A DNA stretch of 49,895 nucleotides from CAZFIO01 sp964519585 (GCA_964519585.1 CAZFIO010000002.1:1-49895); one strand, 5' to 3'. Shown: positions 1-8,668, numbered from the stretch's first letter. A program made the numbers and translations. The notes: generated by a model not told the origin, from the sequence alone.

Positions 1-726
1 TACTACTGATGCACCTGGATATGGTGATGATTTAATGTCCACTAATTCTAGGATTCCATAGCCAAGGTAATCATCGTAGGTCATTTCTAGTTCTTGGACT
101 CTTTCTATTAACCTAGCTGCCTTATAGACTGCATTTATTCCCTGGCCTGGATTAGCAGAATGAGCTGGTTTACCAAAGGTTTCAAATACTATCTCCCCCC
201 TTCCTCTTTGACCAATTTTTAGATTTAATTCTGAAGCCTCGCCTATAACTACATAGTCTGGTTTAGCGTATTCACTTATTTTTCTTGCCCCTATTCCTTC
301 AAAACATTCTTCATGTACTACTCCTGATATATATATGTCTCCTGAGAAATCCCCCTTACTTTCTTGGGCAAACTTGTAGGCCCCAAATATTGCAGCTACC
401 AGTGCTCCCTTCATATCACTGGACCCTCTGCCGTATATCTTGTCATCTATGATTTGACCCCCAAAAGGGTCCACTGTCCATTTATCTGGATCTGCTACTT
501 CTACTGTATCTATATGGGAGTCAAGTAGGATGGCTTTCCCTGGTCTACTTCCCTTAATTCTTCCTATTATAGACCCGTATCCATCTATATGGTAGTCATG
601 AAAGCCAAGTTCTTGGAATACTTCTTTCAGTAAATCTACCATGTTTTTCTCTTGACCAGAATAGGATTTTGTCCTGATTAACTTCTGGGTCAAGTCTACT
701 AGCCTTTCCCTGTAAAAATATTCCAC
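1..726 (-). CDS. M20-family peptidase/hydrolase, YgeY-like (3' part missing)
   Basis: The first 242 codons of an M20 zinc metallohydrolase; the gene runs off the left edge. Visible metal-site motifs are LLDSHIDTVE, the YGRGSSDMKG segment and VVHEECFEGIG, followed by GQRGRGEIVFET of the lid domain. The reading resembles the YgeY/ArgE/DapE branch, whose members in the E. coli yge cluster act in anaerobic purine/ureide breakdown beside diaminopropionate ammonia-lyase. The start is read as GTG at 726 because an AAGGTGG Shine-Dalgarno sits 5 nt upstream; a second in-frame GTG at 735 overlaps that site. It follows the carbamoylase gene by 22 nt and probably belongs to the same sigma-54-driven operon. 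The exact substrate is inferred from context only. Confidence 0.8.
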   Translation of the reverse strand, partial: MEYFYRERLVDLTQKLIRTKSYSGQEKNMVDLLKEVFQELGFHDYHIDGYGSIIGRIKGSRPGKAILLDSHIDTVEVADPDKWTVDPFGGQIIDDKIYGRGSSDMKGALVAAIFGAYKFAQESKGDFSGDIYISGVVHEECFEGIGARKISEYAKPDYVVIGEASELNLKIGQRGRGEIVFETFGKPAHSANPGQGINAVYKAARLIERVQELEMTYDDYLGYGILELVDIKSSPYPGASVV

Positions 727-748
727 TAAATCCACCTTCTTATTTAAT

Positions 749-1984
749 TTAATTAGATTCTGCCAGGTCCATAACCACATCCAAGAGTACATTTGCTCCT
801 GCAGTTAAATCTTTTTCATCTGTTGCTTCATTTGGGTTGTGACTGATTCCCTTGATGCTTGGTGCAAAGATCATGGCTGTGGGACAAATACGAGCCAGCA
901 TTTGTGCGTCATGTCCTGCTCCTGATGTGATTCTTCTGTATTTAAGGCCTCTATTTTCAGCTGCCTTTTCTACCCTTAAAATTACATCTTCATCAAAAGG
1001 AACTGGATCAAACTGTGCTAAGCTTTCTGTAGATATTTTTACCATATCCGAATCTTCTAGCTCTTTTAGATACAACTTTAGGGCTTTCCCTTCTTCTAGA
1101 AACTTTTCTAAGTTTGAATTCCTTATATCTACTGTAAATCTAGCCTTGGAGGGGATTACATTTACAAGATTTGGTTGAAATTCTATACTTCCTACTGTGG
1201 CAACTGTGGTATGGTTGGACTTATCTGCCCTTTCTCTCAGGAAGGTGTTTACCTTGGCAGCTGCTAGGCCTGCATCTACCCTTAACCTTGTAGGGGTAGT
1301 TCCTGCATGGTTGGCTTCACCTTCTATAGTGATTTTCTGCCAGGAAATTCCCTGGACACTATCTACGGCACCTATGGTATAGCCTTCATGGTCTAGGACT
1401 GGTCCCTGCTCTACATGAAGCTCTACATAAGCATAGGGTTTTATAAAGCCTGGTTCTTCTGGTCCTGCATAGCCTATCTTTTCTAATTCTTCTCCTAGTT
1501 TACTTCCATCAATTCCCACTGTATTTAGGGCTTCATCTAGCTCTAACCCTCCTACATAGACTAAGGATCCTAGCATGTCTGGCTGGTAGCGGACTCCTTC
1601 TTCATTGGTAAAGGCTCCTACCACTAGGGGTCTGGGGGATTTGTAGCCTCCTTCTTTTAGGGTTCTTATAACTTCAATTCCACCAAGAACTCCATAGCAT
1701 CCATCATAAATTCCTGCATTCATAACTGAATCTATATGAGACCCTACCATAACCGGTGCTTGATCCTTGTTTTCTTCTGTTTCCCAGATGCCAAATATAT
1801 TTCCTATCTTATCTATGGCTACCTTTAGGTCTAGTTCTTTCATCCAGGCAACTACCTGGTCTCTTCCTTCTTTCTCTCCTGGGTTTGCTTCTAGTCTAGA
1901 AAGGACTCCATTTTCATCTCGGCCAAGTTTTCCAAGATCTTTAAGTCGCTGATGCAAATGTTTTCCATCTACTGAATATTTCAT
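749..1984 (-). CDS. Zn-dependent hydantoinase/carbamoylase family amidase (allantoate amidohydrolase-like)
   Basis: A 411-residue M20-family amidase of the AllC/HyuC/beta-ureidopropionase type, hydrolysing N-carbamoyl amino acids or allantoate to release ammonia and CO2. Metal ligands are visible in VGSHIDSV (His near residue 83), GIYDGCYG (Asp near 94), NEEGVRY, HVEQGP and GISHNPNEATDEKD near the C terminus; GEANHAGTTP and SGAGHDAQ are the usual substrate-binding motifs. Length is typical. The ATG at 1984 has GGAAGGAGC upstream. It lies between dpaL and a YgeY-like hydrolase, all on the minus strand, which points to ureide nitrogen release within a purine or diaminopropionate pathway. AllC and D- or L-carbamoylases cannot be separated from sequence alone. 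Confidence 0.85.
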   Translation of the reverse strand: MKYSVDGKHLHQRLKDLGKLGRDENGVLSRLEANPGEKEGRDQVVAWMKELDLKVAIDKIGNIFGIWETEENKDQAPVMVGSHIDSVMNAGIYDGCYGVLGGIEVIRTLKEGGYKSPRPLVVGAFTNEEGVRYQPDMLGSLVYVGGLELDEALNTVGIDGSKLGEELEKIGYAGPEEPGFIKPYAYVELHVEQGPVLDHEGYTIGAVDSVQGISWQKITIEGEANHAGTTPTRLRVDAGLAAAKVNTFLRERADKSNHTTVATVGSIEFQPNLVNVIPSKARFTVDIRNSNLEKFLEEGKALKLYLKELEDSDMVKISTESLAQFDPVPFDEDVILRVEKAAENRGLKYRRITSGAGHDAQMLARICPTAMIFAPSIKGISHNPNEATDEKDLTAGANVLLDVVMDLAESN

Positions 1985-2004
1985 ATCTATGTGCTCCTTC
2001 CTTT

Positions 2005-2210
2005 AGTTACGATAGCCTAGCAATTGCCAAGCAGTGGTCAAGCGGTGGTCAAGCAATTGTTTATCAGGGTCGAGCTTTTCTGTTCTAGAAACGGAGATCT
2101 CTCCACTTCGGTCGAGATGACCTGGGGTCAGGGCTTTGAGGTCACTAGTCTTAACACAAAAGAACCGTCCCCCTGTGTTATATTGCTTGACTATCGCTTG
2201 GCTATTGTTA
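2005..2210. repeat. Mosaic element M1 (11-bp arms plus REP-like core)
   Basis: Left arm of about four 11-bp units (CAATTGCCAAG, CAGTGGTCAAG type), a core with a palindromic-looking segment around 2090-2122 (GGAGATCTCTCC), a 27-bp REP-like module at 2153-2179 (AACACAAAAGAACCGTCCCC then CTGTGTT), then a right arm in inverse orientation that ends exactly on the TAA of dpaL. Confidence 0.8.
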
Positions 2211-3419
2211 AAACGACGGGCAGTCTCCGTCCCATACTATATCCATATATTTTTCCGGGTCTGTATCTCCTTCTGTGCTTATAACCATTACTACTGAGTT
2301 TTCGTCTAATCCAAGTTCCTTTCTTAGGTCCTTGTATTCATCTCTTTCCATTAGAAGGCCTATGACTCCTATCCCTACTGCTCCTGATTCCCCTGACACT
2401 ACTTGTGGGTCTCCTTTTAGGGGTGCTGCTAGTATTCTCATTCCCTTGGCTGCTACATAGTCTGGGCAGGAGAAGTATCCATCTGAATAATCCCTAAGGA
2501 CTTCATAGGATATGGTGTTTGGTTCTCCACAGGCTAGGCCTGCCATAATTGTAGGCATGGCTCCATCTACTATTTCCCTTTTTCCACTTAGGGATGATTT
2601 GTAAAGGCAGTTTGCATCGTCTGGCTCTACTATAATGGTTACTGGCCTATCATCTCCAAATTCTGCTGCCAGATAGCCCTGTACTGCTCCTGCAAAGGAC
2701 CCTACTCCTGCCTGTAGGAAGACATGGGTTGGCTTTTCTATGTTTTCAGCCTTTAGTTGTTCCATAGCTTCATCAATCAAGGTTCCATAGCCCTGCATAA
2801 TCCAGGTTGGGATGTCTTCGTATCCTTCCCAGGCTGTGTCTTGGACTACTACCCAACCGTGTTTCTTGGCCATTTCATCTGATAGTCTTACTGCATCGTC
2901 ATAGTTTCCTTCTATAATACTGGCATCTGAGCCTTCTTTTCTTATATTGTCCAGCCTGATCTGTGATGAGCCCTTGGGCATATAGACTACTGATTTTTGC
3001 CCTAATTGGTTGGCTGCCCAGGCTACCCCTCTGCCATGGTTGCCATCTGTTGCCGTAACAAAGGTAATTTCACCAAGTTTTTCCTTAGCTTCAGGTGATT
3101 TTAAGTAATTGAAGTCTACTTGGGATATGTCTACCCCTAGTTTGTCAGCCAAGTATTTCCCCATGGCATAGGAACCTCCTAGTACCTTAAAGGCATTTAG
3201 GCCAAATCTATAGGATTCATCTTTTAGGAAGACTCCCTTTAGGCCATAGTGCTTGGCTAGGTTTTCCAACTTGTGAAGTGGGGTTACTGAGTATTCTTCA
3301 AAGGCTTGGTGGAACTTTCTTACATCCTTAATAACTTCCTGGGATATAAAGTCTGTGTCTGCCTTGGATTGATTTTGTTTTTTCCTATCTAATAAATTAG
3401 ATTTGATTTTTTCTTTCAA
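2208..3419 (-). CDS. dpaL: 2,3-Diaminopropionate ammonia-lyase
   Basis: A 403-residue fold-type II PLP enzyme matching DpaL/YgeX, which converts 2,3-diaminopropionate to pyruvate and two ammonia. Seen: the PLP lysine in GLNAFKVLGGSYAMG (about K78), the ATDGNHGRGVAW phosphate/substrate loop and the glycine-rich QAGVGSFAGAVQGYLA. Translation starts at TTG (3419), 7 nt after GGAGG. It is the first gene behind the sigma-54 promoter at 3460-3478 and is followed by the carbamoylase and YgeY-like genes, the same partnership as in the E. coli yge region. The TAA stop is the final triplet of an 11-bp repeat array. Confidence in family is high; the pathway assignment is inferred. Confidence 0.93.
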   Translation of the reverse strand: MKEKIKSNLLDRKKQNQSKADTDFISQEVIKDVRKFHQAFEEYSVTPLHKLENLAKHYGLKGVFLKDESYRFGLNAFKVLGGSYAMGKYLADKLGVDISQVDFNYLKSPEAKEKLGEITFVTATDGNHGRGVAWAANQLGQKSVVYMPKGSSQIRLDNIRKEGSDASIIEGNYDDAVRLSDEMAKKHGWVVVQDTAWEGYEDIPTWIMQGYGTLIDEAMEQLKAENIEKPTHVFLQAGVGSFAGAVQGYLAAEFGDDRPVTIIVEPDDANCLYKSSLSGKREIVDGAMPTIMAGLACGEPNTISYEVLRDYSDGYFSCPDYVAAKGMRILAAPLKGDPQVVSGESGAVGIGVIGLLMERDEYKDLRKELGLDENSVVMVISTEGDTDPEKYMDIVWDGDCPSF

Positions 3420-3459
3420 GGTCTTTCCTCCTAGTTATTTATTTTCTACTCTTAATATA

Positions 3460-3478
3460 TTGCAAGAGTCATGCCAAG
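3460..3478 (-). promoter_or_regulatory. Sigma-54 promoter of the dpaL operon
   Basis: On the minus strand the bases read TTGGCATGACTCTTGCA, with GG and GC separated by exactly 10 nt, a near-consensus -24/-12 element. It lies about 40 nt upstream of the dpaL TTG start and downstream of the activator gene and its terminator. Confidence 0.88.
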
Positions 3479-3562
3479 TTTTTCTTATTTCAAATAGTTC
3501 CTTGATGGATGTGTATTTCTTCGGGTTGAAAATCTTTTTCCCTAGCCCAGGATGAATATTCT

Positions 3563-3609
3563 CAGAAAAAAAAGAAGGATATATTATCAAACTGATAATT
3601 TATCCTTCT
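3563..3609 (-). terminator. Intrinsic terminator of the sigma-54 activator gene
   Basis: Minus-strand stem AGAAGGATA...TATCCTTCT of about 17 bp with one mismatch and a 3-nt loop, followed by eight T. The inner part of the stem is the palindrome TTATCAAACTGATAA, which recurs nearby as a probable protein-binding site. Confidence 0.85.
3584..3598. promoter_or_regulatory. Putative activator-binding palindrome (UAS copy 1)
   Basis: TTATCA-N3-TGATAA, 106 bp upstream of the dpaL -24 element. Two more copies follow at 3707-3721 and 3726-3740. Position and repetition fit enhancer sites of the adjacent sigma-54 activator; this copy also forms part of a terminator stem. Confidence 0.6.
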
Positions 3610-3706
3610 AGTAATTTTCTTTATTATTAGATTTCTTATGCTATTAAGAGGAGAACACCCTTTGGTTTTATCCTAAAGGGTTTGTCCAAAGCACTTATGC
3701 CTTGCA

Positions 3707-3740
3707 TTATCAAAATGATAGTTATTTATCAAATTGATAA
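3707..3740. promoter_or_regulatory. Putative activator-binding palindromes (UAS copies 2 and 3)
   Basis: TTATCAAAATGATAG at 3707-3721 and TTATCAAATTGATAA at 3726-3740, centre spacing 19 bp, directly after the activator stop codon and about 230-260 bp upstream of the dpaL sigma-54 promoter. They match UAS copy 1. Confidence 0.6.
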
Positions 3741-3741
3741 T

Positions 3742-5472
3742 TTATATTTCATATCTCTTTATTTTCCTGTATAGGGTTGCGATTCCTATGCCTAATTCCT
3801 GGGCTGCATTTTCCTTACCTTCTTGGTCATGGCCATATAGGTCAAGGGCCTTTTTAATATAGGTCTTTTCCATTTTTTCTAGAGATAGGCTTTCCCTATG
3901 GCTTTCCTTAGCTGGTAGAATGTTTTTAGGTAGATTATTTAGTCTAACTATACCATTGTCCTCAATCATGTTCATTATATATTCTATTACATTTTCCAGC
4001 TCCCTTACATTGCCTGGCCAGGAATACTTGTTGAAGTAATCCAAGACTTCATTGCTAAGGTTTACATTTTTCTTATTAAAAAGTCTAGAGTATTTTCTCA
4101 TAAAGTAGTAGCTTATGATTTTTATATCTTCTGTTCTCTCCCTTAGGGGTGGAATTTCTATAGGGATTACATTTAACCTATAGTAGAGATCTTCTCTAAA
4201 CATATTGTTTTCTATCATTTCTTCTAGGTTCTTGTTGGTAGCTGTGATTATCCTTATGTCTACGGGTATGGACTCATTGGACCCTATCCTTTCCACTTCT
4301 CTTTCTTCTAGGATTCTCAATAGCTTGGTCTGCAAGTATAGGGGCATATCTCCTATTTCGTCTAAAAATAGGGTTCCTTCATTTGCAAATTCTACCTTGC
4401 CTATTTTGCCCTTTGGATCTGCCCCTGTAAAGGCACCCTTCACATAACCAAATAACTCGGATTCCAAAAGGGCATCCGGGATGGCTGCACAATTTATTGC
4501 TACAAAGGCCTTGTCCCTTCTATTGCTTTCCATATGGATAGCCCTAGCTACCAATTCCTTGCCTGTACCACTTTCTCCCCTTATAAGTACAGTAGAGCTG
4601 GAGTTTCCTAGTCTTTTTATTTTTTCCTTCAGTCTGTTTATCTCCTCTGAGTTTCCTATTATGTCATTTAGGCTCATGTTTTCTGTGGTAACTGATATGG
4701 AGGTGGATATGTTTTCCAAGGTACTCATATCAGTAAAAGTATATACTGTCCTGAAACTATTGGGTCCTTCAATGACCCTGTAGTCTTCACCTAGGATAAT
4801 GTATTGATTTTCACCTATTTTTATTTCGTATTCTTCAAATCCTAGTATTTCCTGGCCTGTAGGTTTAATGTAATCTATATATTGTGGTTTTTCCTCTAGG
4901 TCAAATATCCTCATGGCCATATTGTTGATATTGCTTAACTTGTTTTCCTTGTCCAATACTATTACACCTTGTTCTACCTTGTCTATTATATTGCCTAGGA
5001 TTGAAAGGGTATTTATCATTTTGAACCTTTCCAATTCTTCCCTTGCCTTGGAAGAAATAAGGTCTGAAATTTGCTCTAAAAATTCTGTAAATATGGCCAG
5101 GTTGTCTATTATATGTTCTCTTTGATCTTCAGTAAAACATACTAGACCAATAACTCCGATAACTTCTTGGTCTATTTTTATAGGCATACTTATTTCAAAG
5201 GTTTCATCACAGTTGAATTGTTTATGGCAGAACCTGCATATGGGGTGCTCTCCAGGGTTCATAACGATTTGTTCCTTGCCAGTCTTCATGACCTGATTGT
5301 AGACATAGCCTTCTTCCCCCATGTCTTCGTTGATTCTATCCATAAACATGCCTGTGCCTGCAACCCTAAATAAGTTTCTATCAACAATTTCCACGTCAAC
5401 ACGAAGTACCTGGGAAAGTACTTCTGCATATTTTATAACTGTTGGCTGCATATCTCTTAGGATACTACCCAT
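3742..5472 (-). CDS. Sigma-54-dependent transcriptional activator (YgeV-like)
   Basis: 576 residues. The N-terminal ~150 residues are a GAF-like sensor with a CRFCHKQFNC cluster (CxxCx5C) near residue 80; a PAS-like segment follows (VIVLDKENKLSNINNMAMRI). The central AAA+ domain has Walker A GESGTGKE, the sigma-54 contact loop GAFTGA, Walker B LFLDEIGDM and the PGNVRELENV motif. The C terminus has a Fis-type helix-turn-helix (AAQELGIGIATLYRKI). It should drive the dpaL operon, whose sigma-54 promoter and three palindromes lie just downstream. The context resembles E. coli ygeV beside ygeWXY. The ATG at 5472 has AAAGAGGTG upstream. The ligand is unknown; the cysteines suggest a metal or redox input. 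Confidence 0.9.
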   Translation of the reverse strand: MGSILRDMQPTVIKYAEVLSQVLRVDVEIVDRNLFRVAGTGMFMDRINEDMGEEGYVYNQVMKTGKEQIVMNPGEHPICRFCHKQFNCDETFEISMPIKIDQEVIGVIGLVCFTEDQREHIIDNLAIFTEFLEQISDLISSKAREELERFKMINTLSILGNIIDKVEQGVIVLDKENKLSNINNMAMRIFDLEEKPQYIDYIKPTGQEILGFEEYEIKIGENQYIILGEDYRVIEGPNSFRTVYTFTDMSTLENISTSISVTTENMSLNDIIGNSEEINRLKEKIKRLGNSSSTVLIRGESGTGKELVARAIHMESNRRDKAFVAINCAAIPDALLESELFGYVKGAFTGADPKGKIGKVEFANEGTLFLDEIGDMPLYLQTKLLRILEEREVERIGSNESIPVDIRIITATNKNLEEMIENNMFREDLYYRLNVIPIEIPPLRERTEDIKIISYYFMRKYSRLFNKKNVNLSNEVLDYFNKYSWPGNVRELENVIEYIMNMIEDNGIVRLNNLPKNILPAKESHRESLSLEKMEKTYIKKALDLYGHDQEGKENAAQELGIGIATLYRKIKRYEI

Positions 5473-5488
5473 GATTACACCTCTTTTA

Positions 5489-5748
5489 TTAACGATAGTC
5501 TAGCAATTGACAAGCGATAGTCAAACGGTAGGCAAACAATTGTATTTGGGTCGAGATGACCTGGGGTGTAGCTTTAGGGTCACGGGCCAGCAAAGCTAGC
5601 CCCTACAAATACATGCATCTACCTCGAGTGAAGCATCAATTAAAAGATAATACCATTCCTTGTCATTTCGACTCTTGTAGGGGCAGACCTGAGTGTCTGT
5701 CCTTTAGAACTGAGAAATCTCCTCTTTTGGCTTCGCCCTAGTCTCCTT
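5489..5748. repeat. Mosaic element M2
   Basis: Left arm of 11-bp units from 5489 (AACGATAGTCTAGCAATTG), then a GGGCCAGCAAAGCTAGCCCC module near 5583-5603 and a GTAGGGGCAGACC...GTGTCTGTCC module near 5678-5702. No clear right arm; it ends at the stop of the aldo/keto reductase. No gene is supported inside. Confidence 0.75.
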
Positions 5749-6777
5749 CTAGCTAGTGACTGCCCTTCCTTCAAAATTGTTTGCTACTCTGTCTAGCATT
5801 TTTATTATTGGTAAATCATAGGGGCACCTTGGCTCACAGTCGCCGCAGGCTGTACAATCACTGGCCTTTATCTCTATTGAATTATATCTTTCTCTTGCCC
5901 AGTCTTCTAGGTTGTATCTTGTAAGATACCCTTCTAATATAAATTGGGCAGGTATGTCTATACCTACTGAGCAAGGAGCACAGTAGCCACATCTTCTACA
6001 GAACTCTGTTCCTAGGGCTTCTGCTTCTTTTAGTAGTTCTTCTCTTTCTTCCTTGCTTAGATTTCTTCTATCTTTTCCTGGGATTGCATTTTCCCTTACT
6101 TGTTCTATGGAATCCATGCCTGGGATTGCCACAGTTACATGGTCATTTTCAAAGATATATCTTAGGCAAAGTTCTCCCTTAGGTAGGGCTCCTCCTGCTA
6201 GAGGTTTCATGACTATTACTCCTATGTTATTTTCTTTTGCCTTCTTAAATACTGCTTCACCCTGTTTTTCCACTGGATTGTAGGGATATTGAATGGTTGA
6301 AAACTCCCCTGTTTCTATGGCTATTTCCAAAAGGTCTGTACTATGGCTGGTGATTCCTATATGTTTGATTATTCCCTTTTCTTTAAATTCCTTTAGGGCT
6401 CTAAGGGCTCCATTCTCTCCCATTACAAGGTTTAAATCTTTTTCAAACCTTATATTATGTAATTGGTAAAGGTCTATATAGTCTGTTCTTAGGTCTTTTA
6501 GGCTGCTTTCTACTTCTTTTACCATACCTTCATAGTCCTTGGCCATGGATTTGGTTGCCAGGATGAACTTATCCCTGCCTAACTTTTCCAAGGCCCAACC
6601 TATTAGTCCTTCACTGACTGTGTAGCCTCTGGCTGTATCTATGAAGTTGATACCTTGTTCATGGGCTTCCTTAAGTATCTCATATACCTCTTCCTTGGAA
6701 TTTCTTTGGATTGGAATTCCCCCAAATCCTACTATGGATACTTCCAAGTTTGTTTTTCCTAATCTTCTTTTTTCCAT
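5749..6777 (-). CDS. Aldo/keto reductase with C-terminal 4Fe-4S domain
   Basis: 342 residues. The first ~260 form an AKR barrel: RRLGKTNLEVSIVGFGG, FIDTARGYTVSE (catalytic Asp and Tyr region), DYIDLYQLHNI and the VAIPGMDS cofactor loop. The C-terminal ~80 residues carry two cysteine clusters, CRRCGYCAPC and CTACGDCEPRCPYDLPI, typical of ferredoxin-like binding of 4Fe-4S clusters in this anaerobe-rich AKR subfamily. It probably is a cytosolic oxidoreductase linking NAD(P)H or ferredoxin to carbonyl reduction; the substrate is not evident. It stands alone between mosaic elements, so no operon context helps. Confidence 0.88.
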   Translation of the reverse strand: MEKRRLGKTNLEVSIVGFGGIPIQRNSKEEVYEILKEAHEQGINFIDTARGYTVSEGLIGWALEKLGRDKFILATKSMAKDYEGMVKEVESSLKDLRTDYIDLYQLHNIRFEKDLNLVMGENGALRALKEFKEKGIIKHIGITSHSTDLLEIAIETGEFSTIQYPYNPVEKQGEAVFKKAKENNIGVIVMKPLAGGALPKGELCLRYIFENDHVTVAIPGMDSIEQVRENAIPGKDRRNLSKEEREELLKEAEALGTEFCRRCGYCAPCSVGIDIPAQFILEGYLTRYNLEDWARERYNSIEIKASDCTACGDCEPRCPYDLPIIKMLDRVANNFEGRAVTS

Positions 6778-6795
6778 TATAATTTCCCCCTCTTT

Positions 6796-6898
6796 TACAA
6801 TTGCCCAACCATAGACAAACTATAGTCAAGCTATCGCCTAACAATTGTTTGATTCAAGTCTAGATTTTGGGTCCTAGTCGTCTACTGGCTATCATTTT
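6796..6898. repeat. Mosaic element M3 (short)
   Basis: Degenerate 11-bp units from ACAATTGCCCAACCATAG to CTAACAATTGTTTG, then a GGGTCCTAG-type linker. The array runs into the last codons of the four-helix-bundle gene at 6882. Confidence 0.65.
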
Positions 6899-7244
6899 CT
6901 ATTGCCTTATTAAAGTTATTTATTCTAACAGATAGATCCTTCGATTTGTTTAGGAATTCATCATATTCTTCCTTCCCTATATATCCTAATTCATATGATA
7001 TTTCTGTTTGACATATAAGCTCCATTAAAGATCCATAGGATATGCTTATGAAATGTCTTTTTTCTTTATTACTGTGCCTACTTATTCCCTCAGCTATATT
7101 ACTTGGTATGGATATAGCTGCCCTATTCATTTGCTGGGTGAGTCCATATGTTTCTTCCTTGGGAAAGGTTTTAGTTAATTTATAATTATTTTTAACTAAT
7201 TCCTTTGATAATTGATAGATATGTAATTTTTGGAATCTAAAAAT
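6882..7244 (-). CDS. Four-helix-bundle (S23/IVP-like) protein with apparent ATT start
   Basis: 120 residues if initiated at ATT (7242-7244). Homology to the family begins there: an FQKLHIYQLSKELV helix, KLTKTFPKEETYGLTQQM, then the signature RAAISIPSNIAEG. The first ATG (7130) would delete 38 conserved residues, and no in-frame ATG, GTG or TTG lies before them. GGAGG sits about 8 nt upstream of the ATT, the normal spacing. Members of this family occur as 23S rRNA intervening-sequence proteins or free-standing; function is unknown. The last residues (NDSQ) and stop are read from 11-bp-array-like sequence. Confidence 0.75.
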   Translation of the reverse strand: MFRFQKLHIYQLSKELVKNNYKLTKTFPKEETYGLTQQMNRAAISIPSNIAEGISRHSNKEKRHFISISYGSLMELICQTEISYELGYIGKEEYDEFLNKSKDLSVRINNFNKAIENDSQ

Positions 7245-7262
7245 ATAAACTACCTCCTTTTA

Positions 7263-7369
7263 TAACAATATCCAATCCATAGGCAAGATATTATTTTGGC
7301 GGAATTATTCTTTTGACTATTGTTTGTCTATTGCTTGTCCATTGTTTGACTATTGCTTGGCTATTGTTA
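7263..7369. repeat. Mosaic element M4 (right-arm array)
   Basis: Five or so clean 11-bp units in right-arm orientation (TTGACTATTGT, TTGTCTATTGC, TTGTCCATTGT) from 7312; the last unit supplies the TAA of the downstream MurJ-like gene. A degenerate CAATATCCAATCCATAGGC stretch at 7265 may be a decayed left arm. Confidence 0.75.
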
Positions 7370-8668
7370 AAATATTTTTCTTTTTAAATCATATAGTCCT
7401 ACTATGGAGGCTAGGACTACTGAGATTGTGCTGGCTAGGGCTATTCCGCTGCCTCCCATGGTTCTTCCTAATATTATATTGAATATTAGGTTGGTTAAGA
7501 GTACTAGGCCTGCTATAAGGGTTGGGGTTTTTGTATCGTGGATTGCATAATAAATCCTAACTATTAGCAAGACTAGGGCTAGGCCTATTAGGCCCATGGC
7601 ATAGAATTTCAGAAATTCTGATGTGTATTCTATTTCCCTTGCTCCGAACTCTCCCCTGCCGTATACAAATTTTACTAGTTGATTTGAGTACTTAATCAGT
7701 AGGAGGCTGATGGGGATTATTATCCCTATTAATAATTTTATAACAAATCTTATATTTTGTCTAAATTCATATAGGTCTTCTTGGTCATAATTTTTTGATA
7801 GGACAGGAAAGATTGCTGTAATTATTGCTACTATAAATATACCATAAATAAAGTTTATAATTCCATTGGCATAGCTTAATTCTGCTATGGTTCCTTGGGC
7901 TAATGATGATGCCACTGCGTTGTCTATGGCTATGTTTAGTTCATTGATTCCTATGCCTAGACTTATAGGGAATAGGAAGGAGATTACCCTTTTTAGGGTC
8001 CTGTCCTGGAGGTTTTGGTAGGTCTCGTATTTGTATCCATCGCTTACTAGGGCGGCCATCATAACCACTATTTGACCCAAGACTGCTAGGATTCCTGCTA
8101 AAATCACGCCTTCCAGTCCAAATTTATCCCCAAATATTATTAGATAAAATATATATACAAGGCTGTTTACTACCCCTGATTTTGCCCCTGCTTTAAATTT
8201 ATGCTGGGATTGGAGGTAGCCGGCACATATGGCCCTGATAAAGTCTAGTAACATTATGGGTAGACCTAGTCTAAAGAGTTTGATTGTTTTTTCTAGGCTT
8301 TGTCCTTTAAAACCTGGACCCATTATCCTAATGATGATAGGAGCTAGTAGTAGACCTATGATTATTAGGACAAGGGATATAAGGCTAAAGGAGTTGATGG
8401 AATTACTTGTCAGCTCATTTCTTCCCTTTCTCCCATCTCTTCTGTCTACCTGTTGATATGTAGAGATTAAGGATAGGGTTATGCCATCTGCTAGGGTTTT
8501 GCTTGCTAGCATGACTGCAGAAAATGCCAAAACATAGGTATCCATCAGGTAGTTTGCTCCTATGTAGGTTGCTAATAATACGGATTTTATCATATTTAAT
8601 ACCCTGGCTGTTAGGCCAAAGGTTACTATATCATATACTGGTTTTGATATGGCTTTGAGTCTTTCCAA
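7367..8668 (-). CDS. MurJ-like lipid II flippase / MATE-MOP superfamily protein (second paralogue)
   Basis: 433 residues, polytopic membrane protein of the MOP exporter superfamily, with about 12-14 hydrophobic segments. MurJ-like landmarks: TARVLNMIKSVLLATYIGA at the N terminus, GPGFKGQ, GINELNIAIDNAVASSL and SYANGIINFIYGIFI. It probably translocates an undecaprenyl-linked precursor across the membrane. The start is taken as TTG at 8668, 8 nt after GGAGG; the longer frame to 8734 is encoded by 11-bp repeats and is not credible. It lies downstream of a second murJ-type gene on the same strand, separated by mosaic M5. Which of the pair is the main lipid II flippase cannot be decided here. Confidence 0.82.
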   Translation of the reverse strand: MERLKAISKPVYDIVTFGLTARVLNMIKSVLLATYIGANYLMDTYVLAFSAVMLASKTLADGITLSLISTYQQVDRRDGRKGRNELTSNSINSFSLISLVLIIIGLLLAPIIIRIMGPGFKGQSLEKTIKLFRLGLPIMLLDFIRAICAGYLQSQHKFKAGAKSGVVNSLVYIFYLIIFGDKFGLEGVILAGILAVLGQIVVMMAALVSDGYKYETYQNLQDRTLKRVISFLFPISLGIGINELNIAIDNAVASSLAQGTIAELSYANGIINFIYGIFIVAIITAIFPVLSKNYDQEDLYEFRQNIRFVIKLLIGIIIPISLLLIKYSNQLVKFVYGRGEFGAREIEYTSEFLKFYAMGLIGLALVLLIVRIYYAIHDTKTPTLIAGLVLLTNLIFNIILGRTMGGSGIALASTISVVLASIVGLYDLKRKIF

